The notes under the pieces: generated by a model | Told to the model about the DNA's origin: nothing | Databases searched by the model: none | The model's input: the letters and a program-made list of their open reading frames with translations, nothing else | Origin: an uncultured Acidobacteriota bacterium | Lineage (GTDB): Bacteria; Acidobacteriota; CAIWXX01 | DNA length: 33,939 nt | Direction: 5' to 3' | NCBI GenBank assembly: GCA_903916735.1 | Contig: CAIWXX010000064.1 | Span: 1 to 33,939, forward strand | Part shown: positions 1 to 7,906 of the stretch, one piece after another | Numbering within the stretch: position 1 is the stretch's first letter | Layout: every line of letters starts with the position of its first letter | Program-made: the position numbers and the translations under genes

Positions 1-51
1 CGGGACGGTCGTCAGCAGCACCCAGCGTAACGCCTTGGCGCCTACTGGAGG

Positions 52-521
52 ATGAGGCTCGAAGACCGACAGAGCGTATATCTCCACAGTGTCTCAGGCG
101 GATCCAAGCAACGGAGAAACGTTCACGTCGTTGTCTGCAATCAAAGCCGGGAGCGTATCGACAACGAGACGGGTGAAAAGCTGATGCAAACCTCACGGCA
201 TGCATGGCTCTCCAGCAAACCCCTGCATCGCGGCAACGTCCACGAACGCCGCAATATCGGAGCACGGCATCGCTGGGTTATCGAATCCGCGTTTCTCGTC
301 GAAAAGCGTCACGGCTACAACTACGAGCACTGTTTCTCGTTCGACTGGAAAGCCATGAAGGGCTATCACTACCTGATGCGTCTCGCGCACACCCTCAACG
401 TCTTGGCCATCTACTCCACCGCTCTTATCAAAATCGTCCGGTCTTTGGGCGTGCGTGCGTTCATCGAATTTTTCAGAGAGACCCTTGCTAGCCCTTGGCT
501 CGATCGGATCTGGGCTTTTCA
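52..521 (+). pseudogene. C-terminal fragment of a DDE-type transposase
   Basis: The reading frame encodes the tail of an IS transposase. The stretch around HRWVIESAFLVEKRHG and KGYHYLMRLAHTLNVLA is the kind seen at the C-terminus of IS4-like DDE transposases, where the Glu of the triad sits in a W-x-IE-x-x-F context. In-frame stops lie upstream (a TAA at 28-30), so the N-terminal catalytic part is missing or in another frame. At about 522 the transposase sequence stops and the reading frame merges into a tetratricopeptide fragment, so this is a deletion or insertion junction. Family recognition is from memory of the motif pattern, and the exact IS family is not certain. Confidence 0.6.
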
Positions 522-685
522 CAAAGGGCATCACCCTCGATCAACTCAAACGGTATGACGAAGCAATCGCGGTCTACGATGAAGTGATCAACCGGTTCGG
601 TGACTCCAGGATGCCGAACGTACAAGAAATGATAGCGAATGCAGGCGTCAGCAGGGATGCCATCCGGAATATAAAAAACTCATGA
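522..685 (+). pseudogene. Tetratricopeptide-repeat (TPR) protein remnant
   Basis: The frame ending at 685 reads KGITLDQLKRYDEAIAVYDE and then VINRFGDSRMPNVQEMIANA. This is a canonical TPR helix pair (LKRYDEAIAVYDEVI) of the type found in long tandem-repeat TPR proteins. Only about one and a half repeats survive. It begins exactly where the transposase fragment loses similarity, in a different frame, so the larger TPR gene was cut off by the insertion or by later deletion. It has no start codon of its own with a ribosome binding site. Confidence 0.55.
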
Positions 686-1031
686 CATTCTTTCCAAATT
701 AACTAATGGGAGTAAGTTCCGTTGACTCCCGTCCGGCAGAAATGGTGCAGTTTCCGGTGAAGTGATAGGAAAAAGGAAAAACAAGAGGACGTACGCTTTG
801 ACAGCACTGACGCATGAAGGATGTTTGGGTGTCAAGGATGCGTTCGTGTGAGGCCTCTTTGGGACCTGGGGACGGATTGTGTGCGAGTGAGTGCGAAGTC
901 TGTGGGCAATCAACCGATGGTGGGACGTACTTGAATGCAGTTCCGATCGGGGTTGGGGTAAGGCTTCGGCGTGTTTACGAATGGGATTATCTGAATTGCA
1001 TTAGTCCCACCCGGAAGTTGGAATGTGGTGT
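686..1031. other. Intergenic stretch, no gene recognised
   Basis: Short open frames on both strands here show no recognisable domain, no ribosome binding site and no coding-like composition. The stretch lies between the TPR remnant and repeat copy 1. Confidence 0.5.
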
Positions 1032-1287
1032 TGCCTGATCCCCAACCTGATTTCCCGGATTTCCATACCGAGTCTGTCAAATTTTCGATTCGCATTGACA
1101 CCAGCCAGCTGCAAGTCTACATTTTGATTGTGTTCCATCATCGACTGCCGCCAAATAACTGTCCGCCGTGCCATCCTTCGTCCCCGGGGACGGAGGATGG
1201 GTGCCGATATCGACGCGAGGACACTCAATTTACTACGCCCGTGGCATTTGAGCATCCAGAGCAGTAAAGCGAAATTCTATATACCTC
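1032..1287 (-). repeat. Dispersed non-coding repeat, copy 1
   Basis: Read on the minus strand, this block matches copies at 27188-27466 and 28644-28849. Shared landmarks in order are GCTCTGGATGCTCAA, GTAGTAAAT, CGATATCGGCACCCA, the perfect palindrome CGTCCCCGGGGACG (1179-1192 here), AACACRATCAAAATSTARAC-like sequence, GACTTGCAGC, and GCGAATCGAAAATT. Similarity to copy 2 goes past that to a GGTTGGGGATC block near 1033-1046. No reading frame is conserved among the copies. It lies immediately upstream of the sugar operon. Confidence 0.8.
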
Positions 1288-1323
1288 CCCGCTTGATCCT
1301 TCTCGAACCTTCGGTTCAGAAAG

Positions 1324-2322
1324 GTGGCCCCTCGACTCATGGTCAAGAAGATGAACGTCGCCGTGACGGCAGCCGGCAGTACCAATGCCATCTCCGTGAT
1401 CAAGGCGTTGCGTTGCCAGAGCGAATTCGATGTCGCGATCGTCGGCCTGGATTTGAATCGCCGGACGCACATAGCCGGCTCCGCCTTCTGCGACGCCTTC
1501 GAAACGGTGCCGCCGGTGGCCGAGGAGCCAGCCTACATCGAGGCCGTTCTGGGAATCACATGGGAGTGGAAGATCGATCTTCTCATCCCTATCCTCGACG
1601 CCGAACTCGACGTCCTCGCGCGCCACCGGAACCGGTTCGATCCGCGCTGCTGCCTGCTGGTCTCGCCCCACGAGACAATCGCCTGCTGCAACGACAAGGA
1701 AGCCACGATCCGGTTCTTCCTCGATAATGGCATCCCGACGCTGCCCACGGTCGCCGTCCCGGACGGCACGCCGGTGGCGGGGCTGCTGGAGGAGAAGGGC
1801 CTCCGCTATCCGCTCATCGCCAAACCCCGCCGGGGGCACGGTGGCCGAGATGTCCACGTGATCATGTGCGAGGAGGATCTCGTCCTCTTGCGCCGCGTGC
1901 ACGACCCCCTGCTGCAGCAGATGGCCGACGGCTTGGAGTACAGCATCGACATCTTTTGCGAGGAGGGCGGCCGACTGCGCGCCGCAGTCCCCCGGGTGCG
2001 GCTCGAGCTTCGCGCAGGGATCTGTTACAAGGGGAGGACGGAACGCGACCCGGCGATGGTCGATCAGGCCCGCCGGATCGCGGAGGGACTCCGGATCCTC
2101 GGGCCGGCCAACATTCAGTGTTTCCGGAGCGCGGATGATGTCCGGTTCACCGAGGTTAATCCCCGATTCTCGGCTGGGCTTCCGCTGACCGTCGCGGCCG
2201 GAGTCAACACCCCGCTCATGGCACTCAGACTGGCCGCGGGCCGGCCCGTGGGCGCCGCCATGGAATTCGAAATCGTCACCATGTGCCGCTACTGGCAGGA
2301 GGTCTTCTATCATGAGTATTGA
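1324..2322 (+). CDS. ATP-grasp domain protein (carbamoyl-phosphate synthase-like)
   Basis: A cytoplasmic ATP-dependent carboxylate-amine/thiol ligase of the ATP-grasp superfamily. The N-terminal pre-ATP-grasp part starts NVAVTAAGSTNAISVIKAL, a Rossmann-like glycine region. The nucleotide-binding lysine region is YPLIAKPRRGHGGRD (residues about 160-175), and the metal-binding end is FTEVNPRFSAGLPL with the typical Glu and Asn. The GTG start at 1324 is uncertain: ATG codons at 1339 and 1351 give the more usual N-terminus (MNVAV). It overlaps the next gene by 11 nt, so it is translated together with the epimerase and the glycosyltransferase. In such settings ATP-grasp enzymes often join an amino acid or small acid to a sugar-linked product; the substrate here is not visible. 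Composition is more GC-rich than flanking DNA. Confidence 0.8.
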   Translation: MAPRLMVKKMNVAVTAAGSTNAISVIKALRCQSEFDVAIVGLDLNRRTHIAGSAFCDAFETVPPVAEEPAYIEAVLGITWEWKIDLLIPILDAELDVLARHRNRFDPRCCLLVSPHETIACCNDKEATIRFFLDNGIPTLPTVAVPDGTPVAGLLEEKGLRYPLIAKPRRGHGGRDVHVIMCEEDLVLLRRVHDPLLQQMADGLEYSIDIFCEEGGRLRAAVPRVRLELRAGICYKGRTERDPAMVDQARRIAEGLRILGPANIQCFRSADDVRFTEVNPRFSAGLPLTVAAGVNTPLMALRLAAGRPVGAAMEFEIVTMCRYWQEVFYHEY

Positions 2323-3340
2323 AAGGCTCAGAGTCGTCATCACAGGAGGTGCCGGCTTCATCGGATCATGGATCGCCGAGAGCATGGTGGCGGCAGGGGC
2401 CCGCGTCACCGTCTATGACGACTTCAGTCGCGGGTTCCATGAGAACCTGAAAAGGATCAAAGGGGACATCACAATCGTCGAAGGAGACGTGCTCGACGCA
2501 GAGCGGCTGGGAAGGGCGCTGGACGGGGCCGATGTGGTCTCGCACCAGGCCGCCGTGATCGGCGGCACGGTCGAGGATCCGATACACTGCCTGCAGGTGA
2601 ACATCGAGGGGAGCGTGAACGTCTTCCGCTGCTCGGCCCGTGCTGGTGTTCAGAAAATCATCTTCGCCTCGTCGGAGACGATCTATGGTCAGGCCCGCTA
2701 TGTGCCCGAGGACGAGGCTCATCCAAGCGAACCGCTCCTGCCCTACGCCGTCACAAAGCTCGCGACCGAGCACTACGCGCGCATCTACCAGCGGCACTAC
2801 GGGATGCAGATGATCGGGTTGCGCTACAGCAATGTGTACGGGTCGCGGGAGTGGTATGGGAGGGTGAGCACGGTCTTCCTGAAGCGTGCACTTGAAGGGA
2901 AGACGCCCGTGATCTGGGGCGGGGACCAGATTCGTGATTTCCTCTACGTGAGCGACCTCGTCGATTTCCACACGCGCTGCCTCGAGATGGAGGGTGTGAA
3001 TTTTCAGATCTTCAACGTCTCGACCGGCGTAGGAACGCCGATCGGAGAGCTGGCACGGATCATTGCGGAGATGCACGGCACCGGGGAGCCTCTCCGGGAG
3101 GACGTGGCGGCTGGTCGGCCATCACGGCTGGTCCAGGGCATGGGCAGGGCGCTCCTCGAATGCAAGGCCATGGTACTCGACAACACGCGGGCCCGGGGCA
3201 CGGGTTGGTGGCCGCGTGTCGACCTGGCCGATGGACTCGCGCGGCAGTCCATGTGGCTGAGGGAGAATCCGCAGGCATGGGGTCTCTCGCCCGAATCGCT
3301 CCGCCGGCCGTCGATCGAGCGAAGCGGGGGCGGGACCTGA
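2312..3340 (+). CDS. NAD-dependent epimerase/dehydratase (extended SDR)
   Basis: An extended short-chain dehydrogenase/reductase acting on nucleotide sugars. The NAD-binding glycine motif ITGGAGFIGS is at the N-terminus, the YDDFSRG segment follows beta-2, SSETIYG carries the active-site Ser/Thr, and YAVTKLATEHYAR contains the YxxxK catalytic pair. Length (342 residues) is normal for UDP-glucose 4-epimerase-like enzymes. The start is supported by AGGAGG (2297-2302) nine bases upstream. It overlaps the preceding gene by 11 nt, and its TGA overlaps the ATG of the following glycosyltransferase. The family includes epimerases, dehydratases and decarboxylases, and the sequence alone does not settle which reaction is catalysed. 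Confidence 0.88.
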   Translation: MSIERLRVVITGGAGFIGSWIAESMVAAGARVTVYDDFSRGFHENLKRIKGDITIVEGDVLDAERLGRALDGADVVSHQAAVIGGTVEDPIHCLQVNIEGSVNVFRCSARAGVQKIIFASSETIYGQARYVPEDEAHPSEPLLPYAVTKLATEHYARIYQRHYGMQMIGLRYSNVYGSREWYGRVSTVFLKRALEGKTPVIWGGDQIRDFLYVSDLVDFHTRCLEMEGVNFQIFNVSTGVGTPIGELARIIAEMHGTGEPLREDVAAGRPSRLVQGMGRALLECKAMVLDNTRARGTGWWPRVDLADGLARQSMWLRENPQAWGLSPESLRRPSIERSGGGT

Positions 3341-4230
3341 TGCCTCTCTTCAGCGTGGTCATGCCGTCGTACAACCACGCGCGGTTCATCGGGGAGGCGA
3401 TCGAGAGTGTCCGCGCGCAGAGTCTCCCCGACCTCGAACTCATCATCGTCGATGATGCCTCCACCGACGACTCGCCCCGGATCATCCGCGCGCTCGAGCG
3501 ACGAGACCGCCGGATCCGGTCGTTCTTCCACGGTGCGAACATAGGTATTTCGCGCACCATCAACGAGGGGATGGACGTCGCCGCCGGAACATTCGTCGGC
3601 ACGCTCGCATCGGACGACGCCTGGCGCCCCACCAAGCTCGAGAGGCAGCTGGCGATCCTGGAGGAGAACCCGGAGGCTGTTGTCTGGTGCGAGGGAGAGG
3701 TGGTCGACGCGGACGGACGGCTGACGGGCATGAGCTTCACGCAGCTGCTGAGGGCCGAGACGAGACCGAAAAGCGGGTATATTTTCGAGGAGCTGCTTCG
3801 GGGTAACTACATCTTCGGGTCGAGTCGATGCGTGCGAAGAAGCAGCTTGGCAGGCATTCGGCGAAGAGAAGATCTGAAGTACCTGAACGACTATCAGTTC
3901 CACATCGATCTGGCGAGGAGGTTTCCCTACCGCTTCATCGAGGAGCCTCTGGCGCTCTACCGGCTCCACGGGGGCAACACCGTCTTCGCCGATCTCCAGG
4001 GCTACTACGAGGATTCCAGGAAGCTCCGTAGGTACTTCCTCGCAACCTACGCGCCGGACCTCACATGGCGTTCCCGGTATCATATCTGGCGATACGGCAT
4101 TCGGATCGCATTGAAGTTACCCGCGAGCCGGTTCCGGGCTCTCCTCAACCGGTTCGCACCACACGGCACGCGCCGCCGCGCACTCCTCCGCCGCCTCCGC
4201 CGGTCCCTCGTGGGCGGCCGCTGCTGCTGA
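3340..4230 (+). CDS. Family 2 glycosyltransferase (GT-A fold)
   Basis: An inverting glycosyltransferase of the GT2 family. MPLFSVVMPSYNHARFIGEA opens the GT-A fold, LELIIVDDASTDDSPRII holds the nucleotide-binding aspartates, and FVGTLASDDAWRPTKLERQ contains the DxD-like SDD metal site. Later the segment NDYQFHIDLARRFPYRFIEEPLALYRLHG is the usual acceptor-side ED/Y-R-x-H region. The start is set at 3340, where ATG overlaps the epimerase stop (TGATG); an earlier in-frame start would lie inside the epimerase. The C-terminus is very arginine-rich, suggesting contact with the membrane surface (inference). This is the last gene of the three-gene operon, probably for a surface polysaccharide or glycolipid. 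Confidence 0.88.
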   Translation: MPLFSVVMPSYNHARFIGEAIESVRAQSLPDLELIIVDDASTDDSPRIIRALERRDRRIRSFFHGANIGISRTINEGMDVAAGTFVGTLASDDAWRPTKLERQLAILEENPEAVVWCEGEVVDADGRLTGMSFTQLLRAETRPKSGYIFEELLRGNYIFGSSRCVRRSSLAGIRRREDLKYLNDYQFHIDLARRFPYRFIEEPLALYRLHGGNTVFADLQGYYEDSRKLRRYFLATYAPDLTWRSRYHIWRYGIRIALKLPASRFRALLNRFAPHGTRRRALLRRLRRSLVGGRCC

Positions 4231-4676
4231 GCGAGGTCGGATCAGTGACCGCGACGCGCCCGGACAGAACCCGGGAGCCGCTCCTACCGGTCTCCGCGTT
4301 TATGTGACCTGGTCAAACGGAAATCGGACAGGGGCCAGGTCTTCACTTTTCATTTGGGCTTGCAGCGGCCACGGCGGGAATGGGATGGTGGTTCCGGCTT
4401 CCGCGTAGGCAATCCCAAGAATGTCATGGTTCACGCGGGGCCGCATGCGCTGCGTTGCCCAATGACGCAAGGCATGGGCATTCGCTTCTGCGGCTCACAA
4501 GTACGAACGCAGCGCGGCACACAATGTGAGCGCTCGAGGCGGTTCACAGCGAGCCGTATCACAGCCGTGAAAGCAGCAGTGGCGAGACCAGTGTCGAAGA
4601 CGTGGCTGATGAAATGGCATTCTGATAGGCTGAGCATTCCGGTTGCATTAAATCGGAGCCAATTGAGAGCGGGCCA
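4231..4676. other. Gene-poor stretch with a short hairpin
   Basis: No intact gene is seen. An inverted pair GACCTGG (4306-4312) and CCAGGTC (4335-4341) could form a hairpin just downstream of the sugar operon. The right arm lies in a GGGGCCAGGTCTTCACTTTTC-like string similar in style to sequences found at ends of RAYT/IS200-like elements. It could be a terminator or element end; there is no T-run directly after the stem. Confidence 0.35.
4327..4452 (-). pseudogene. Possible C-terminal scrap of an MscS-type mechanosensitive channel
   Basis: On the minus strand the frame reads RMRPRVNHDILGIAYAEAG followed by TTIPFPPWPLQAQ. This resembles the conserved end of small-conductance mechanosensitive channels (a charged helix, then EAGIxIPFPQ). 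Only about 40 residues are recognisable, with no membrane segments or start. It is a short match and may be fortuitous. Confidence 0.3.
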
Positions 4677-5072
4677 CTATTTCCGACCGTCCTTTTCAAA
4701 CAGGCCAGAATAGAATTTCCCGACATAGTTCTCCAAAATCTTGTCGACCGGATCTGACCCGTGCATCAGGACATGAACCCACTTGCCATCCCGCTTCTCA
4801 AGCACGCCGGTCTGGAAAACGTCTTTCATGCAATGTTCCGTGCCCTTGTAGGATCCGCAGTCATCGAGTATGCACGAATACCATACAACATCGCCCGAAC
4901 GCGAGAAGATGATGCGAAGATCCTTGAATTCGAACCGGGTCCCCCTGAAATCGGGATCCCTCCATGCATCGGCATACTTTTTGAAATTCTCCAGCCCCAC
5001 GACTTTGCTGTCGGGAAAGAGCCAGAAATGAAACATGTTGTCGGCCCATAGGCTGAGATTCCCCCCTTCCAT
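4677..5072 (-). CDS. NTF2-like (SnoaL/DUF4440-type) protein
   Basis: A 131-residue protein with the pattern of the cone-shaped NTF2-like fold. The segments FKKYADAWRDPDFRGTRFEF, DVVWYSCILDDCGSYKG and TGVLEKRDGKWVHVLMHGS correspond to the curved sheet, with the characteristic LEKRDGKWVHVLMH strand near the end. The start is supported by AAGGAG eight bases upstream. Such proteins bind small ligands or act as isomerases or hydrolases; no catalytic residue set is clear. Family members are often somewhat longer at the N-terminus, where an initial helix seems short here. It is flanked by decayed sequence on both sides and has no operon partner. Confidence 0.6.
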   Translation of the reverse strand: MEGGNLSLWADNMFHFWLFPDSKVVGLENFKKYADAWRDPDFRGTRFEFKDLRIIFSRSGDVVWYSCILDDCGSYKGTEHCMKDVFQTGVLEKRDGKWVHVLMHGSDPVDKILENYVGKFYSGLFEKDGRK

Positions 5073-5246
5073 AATTGATACTCCTTGATACGTGCGGGAC
5101 GGATCGCGTTTTTGCTGAATCCTGAAAGAGGGCGGCGAGTGGGCGCATGAGCGCCGGGCGAATATGGCGTCAAATACACAGATACTGATGTCGCCTCAGC
5201 CCTATTCAAAATTGGGCAGCGTCAGCGCGATGACTGAGTCATCCGG

Positions 5247-5690
5247 CTAATAGCGGCAAGCGCTCCGACAGCCGTGCTGGGCGATGCCTGAAGATCGTAA
5301 ACACAGCCGGTACGTCCCATTCTTGTCCACTTTGGCCATCTGCATCACTGGATGGACGTCGGGATCTGATGGGTCGATTGGATAGAGCGCGACGGTTCCG
5401 GATTTCATGGTCTTCCCAGCGGCATCCTTCACCTGCCCGGAAATCACAACCCCATCTGCAGCGGTGATGTCAATGGTCTCAGCTGATCCCGCAATAGTCA
5501 CGGAGATTGCGGTCTGTGCAGCCTTACCCGTGTACGACGCGAGCTCATCGTCGGCACGAAGATGACATCGTAGTCTCCGTCCGGCAGAATCCCGATGAAC
5601 TTGCCGTTCATGACTACAAACCCGGTCACGCCGGTCAGCAGGACAGCCGATAGGAGTTTCCTTTTCCGACCGGATACCAGGAATACTACC
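5247..5690 (-). pseudogene. Broken carboxypeptidase-regulatory-like domain protein
   Basis: Two frames on the minus strand make one product. Upstream, GKFIGILPDGDYDVIFVPT follows a hydrophobic segment (KLLSAVLLTGVTGFVVM) that looks like a signal or anchor. Downstream, in another frame, come SVTIAGSAETIDITAADG, VVISGQVKDAAGKTMKSGTV and MQMAKVDKNGTYRL. The second part is a typical carboxypeptidase-regulatory-like/CNA-B-type beta-sandwich repeat (SGxVxDxxGxPxxGxxV...G.Y.). The frame change lies near 5550, so the gene is inactive unless this is a sequence error. No intact neighbour suggests its former role; such domains usually sit in cell-surface or TonB-associated proteins. Confidence 0.45.
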
Positions 5691-5909
5691 GCTGTAGTAA
5701 TAATGGGTCAACAGGGCCTCTGCAGGCAGCCTTCTGTCACCCCCAAGGGTCGCAGAAGGGTGCCAGGAGAAGATATTTTCGGAGTGCATCTGAAACACTG
5801 GATTAAGAGTAGTGTTTTTTTGTGGGGTTGAGTCAATACGCGCGGTTGGCAAGATGGCCGGCCATGCAGAAGTTGAACGACGTGGGCGGGCGTTGTGCTG
5901 ATCAGAAGC

Positions 5910-6120
5910 AGGAGGCGTCGGAGCGGGAACCGTCGTCCCAGTCCTCGTCCGGCTCAGGGGGACGCGCTGGTGGCGTAACATTATGGGAGATTGAGAACTT
6001 CGAAGACGAACTTGATGTTCGCCAGGATCTTGCCCACGGCATTCGATTGGAACCGGGCTTGGATCACGGAGATGATTTTCATCATGCCATCGCAATCACA
6101 GAGCAAGGGGTCCGATTCGT
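5910..6120 (-). pseudogene. Possible C-terminal remnant of an IS91-type transposase
   Basis: The minus strand reads CDCDGMMKIISVIQ, then AVGKILANIKFVFEVLNLP, and in a shifted frame PPARPPEPDEDWDDGS. The order cysteine pair, MKIIxxI, helix, then proline-rich acidic tail resembles the end of IS91-family transposases. The reading frame is broken. The match is by pattern only and the call is tentative. Confidence 0.3.
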
Positions 6121-6245
6121 AAACCCGCCAGATAAACTTTGCCCACGTCTTCCTTCATCAAGTCAGCCGAGTGCGCTGAGATTTCCTAACCGGGCTTGTT
6201 AGTTGATCGGGTGCCAATTGTAATAGCGAACTACGGGCAGATCAT

Positions 6246-6779
6246 TCAGACACGACGGGCTCGCAGTTGCACCTTGTATGACTGCCTGAGAGCCGCCAAC
6301 TCCGGGTCATACCGCCCGTCGCGAAAATCCGGAAAAGTCCAGGCAAAGGGCCGGTAGCGACCGCCTTCATATCGCGCGATCAGATCGGCATAAATACCGG
6401 CGCCGAGGTAAATTTTTTGCCCGCCGTATTTCATTGATGCGAGCACAATCTTGTTGTGATCCAGATAGCCGATATCGAGATTAACATGCCGGCGGCCCTC
6501 GCAACTGAGCCGCTCTTCAATGGCATTGCAGGCCAGCTTGGCCTCTCCAATGCGATCGGGATGAAAGAGCTGCTCGAATCCAATGAGTCGTCGTTGGAGT
6601 GACGCGCCCATCTCCGGCTCATAATAGTTCGTCATGTCAAATGGATGATCCGGGCCGACAAAATCGACGGGGCCCCATATTTCAGACATCTGTACGACGG
6701 ATCGATCCAACGCAGCACATTCGGACCAGAGGATGGCGACAAAAAGCTTGACGGGGTCAGCGGGATGAGGCTCAGCCAC
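6246..6779 (-). CDS. DUF4416 family protein
   Basis: A 177-residue protein matching the DUF4416 family by eye: PVKLFVAILW at the start, PFDMTNYYEPEMGASLQRRL (the conserved F-x-x-T-x-YY-x-x-EMG block), VNLDIGYLDHNKIVLASMK, and KIYLGAGIYADLIARYEGGRYRPFAWTFPDF. Function of the family is unknown. The GTG start at 6779 is chosen because AAGGAGG lies six bases upstream and because residues before it belong to the tail of the upstream gene read in another frame. It overlaps that gene's stop by eight bases (GTGGCTGA), so translation is probably coupled. A longer frame starting at 6881 exists but lacks family similarity. Confidence 0.82.
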   Translation of the reverse strand: MAEPHPADPVKLFVAILWSECAALDRSVVQMSEIWGPVDFVGPDHPFDMTNYYEPEMGASLQRRLIGFEQLFHPDRIGEAKLACNAIEERLSCEGRRHVNLDIGYLDHNKIVLASMKYGGQKIYLGAGIYADLIARYEGGRYRPFAWTFPDFRDGRYDPELAALRQSYKVQLRARRV

Positions 6780-7605
6780 GGGCGCCTCCTTTTCCAGCGA
6801 GAATATCAAAGGCCGCCTGCACAACCTGCAGCGCAATCCCAAAGTGGCGACTGATCCAAGCAGCCATTTCATCATGATCAAGCACCGTGCGCGAAACGCT
6901 CTGCCTGTCGCGCATCATGATCCGATCCTTTTGGATGTAAATCTGCCGGCCTTCTCGCACCTGAGTCAGAATCGGATAGTGCATCATGTCCCATGAGAAG
7001 GATTTTTCCCATGCCGCCAGAAACTCCACGTCGTCGACCGGCGCTGTTCGATAGGTGAGGCGACGCTTTTCGCCATTCTGATCAGCCGTCCGAAGTTCGA
7101 GCGTCTCGCCATTATTGCCTCCAACCAGGATCAGCCGATTAAAGGCCGTTTCCAGGTGCTGAGTGGTGTTGCTGAAAAGTGGTACCGGTTCTGAAATAAG
7201 GAAGCCGGGATCGAGCAGATGAGGCGCATCATCAATCCAGACGCAGAGCGCGCAATGAGTGTCGGGGCCGTAAAAACGATCCGCCAGAATCGGCTCGGCA
7301 CGGAATCCAAGCGAGCGGACGAGGTGGAGCAGAGTTGCGGTGAGCGAAAAGCAGGTGCCTCCAGTACCCCAACGATAGTGACCGGCAAGAATTTCCGCCG
7401 GTCCTTCCATGCCGGCATTCGGATGAGATGCCCCAGCGGCACGCACGACCTTGCTCAGGTTCTCATAGGGGATGTTATTGAAAGCGTGAACAACTTTTGA
7501 AAGAGCCGGCCGAGGCGATCCGGAAATTGAGAGTGAGAAATATTTCGTGTACTCGGCCAGGAGAGTCGAATCCGAAGAGGGCAAAACGAGAGGGTTAATA
7601 GCCAT
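6772..7605 (-). CDS. Arylamine N-acetyltransferase-like (NAT family) protein
   Basis: A 277-residue protein of the NAT/transglutaminase-like fold. The catalytic triad is visible: Cys85 in RWGTGGTCFSLT (family R-G-G-x-C-F), His117 in DTHCALCV, and Asp132 in LLDPGF. The spacing matches known arylamine N-acetyltransferases, which move an acetyl group from acetyl-CoA to arylamines. The N-terminal YFSL...IPYENLSK segment also fits. The C-terminal half is less conserved, so the acyl donor and acceptor are unknown; in other bacteria NAT homologues act as amide synthases in natural-product pathways. An AGAGGT sequence lies upstream of the ATG. The gene is coupled to the DUF4416 gene by an eight-base overlap. 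Confidence 0.78.
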   Translation of the reverse strand: MAINPLVLPSSDSTLLAEYTKYFSLSISGSPRPALSKVVHAFNNIPYENLSKVVRAAGASHPNAGMEGPAEILAGHYRWGTGGTCFSLTATLLHLVRSLGFRAEPILADRFYGPDTHCALCVWIDDAPHLLDPGFLISEPVPLFSNTTQHLETAFNRLILVGGNNGETLELRTADQNGEKRRLTYRTAPVDDVEFLAAWEKSFSWDMMHYPILTQVREGRQIYIQKDRIMMRDRQSVSRTVLDHDEMAAWISRHFGIALQVVQAAFDILAGKGGARG

Positions 7606-7906
7606 TGACCTCTGCTATGCCTTAGATGTTTTTGATTCCATACAGAAAAAAAATCCATTTCGCAACATCATATCCAACCAAAGAGCAGAGAACAGAAAAG
7701 GCACCTTCAGCAAAAATAGAGTCTTGAGCGATTCCCAGTATGAGATATCATGATCGGGGTTTTATTATCCATTTTGCCACACTTGTAGTAAATACGGCCC
7801 TTCTGCCTCTTGCAGGCCTACTGCTTTGACGTCGATAATTTTCACGGAAGTCGGCTCCAGAGGATATTCCAACAGCGCCGGCTTTATTCGGCCCCTTCGT
7901 GCCGGC
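7606..7906. other. Intergenic stretch between purQ and the NAT-like gene
   Basis: No convincing gene is seen. The stretch is AT-richer near 7620-7700 and probably holds the promoter for the NAT/DUF4416 pair (read leftwards) and the end of the purQ transcript. The palindromic GCCGGC occurs twice near 7880-7905 and could pair, but there is no T-run. Confidence 0.4.

Noticed and set aside
680-913. Minus-strand open frame of 77 codons
   Set aside because: No ribosome binding site, no recognisable domain, and low-complexity Ser/Pro-rich composition.
1225-2409. Long minus-strand frame of 394 codons opposite the ATP-grasp gene
   Set aside because: It is a shadow of the GC-rich gene on the plus strand, which has clear ATP-grasp motifs and operon overlaps.
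5822-6202. Plus-strand frame of 126 codons
   Set aside because: The minus strand in this range shows the transposase-like pattern; the plus frame has no domain and an odd composition.
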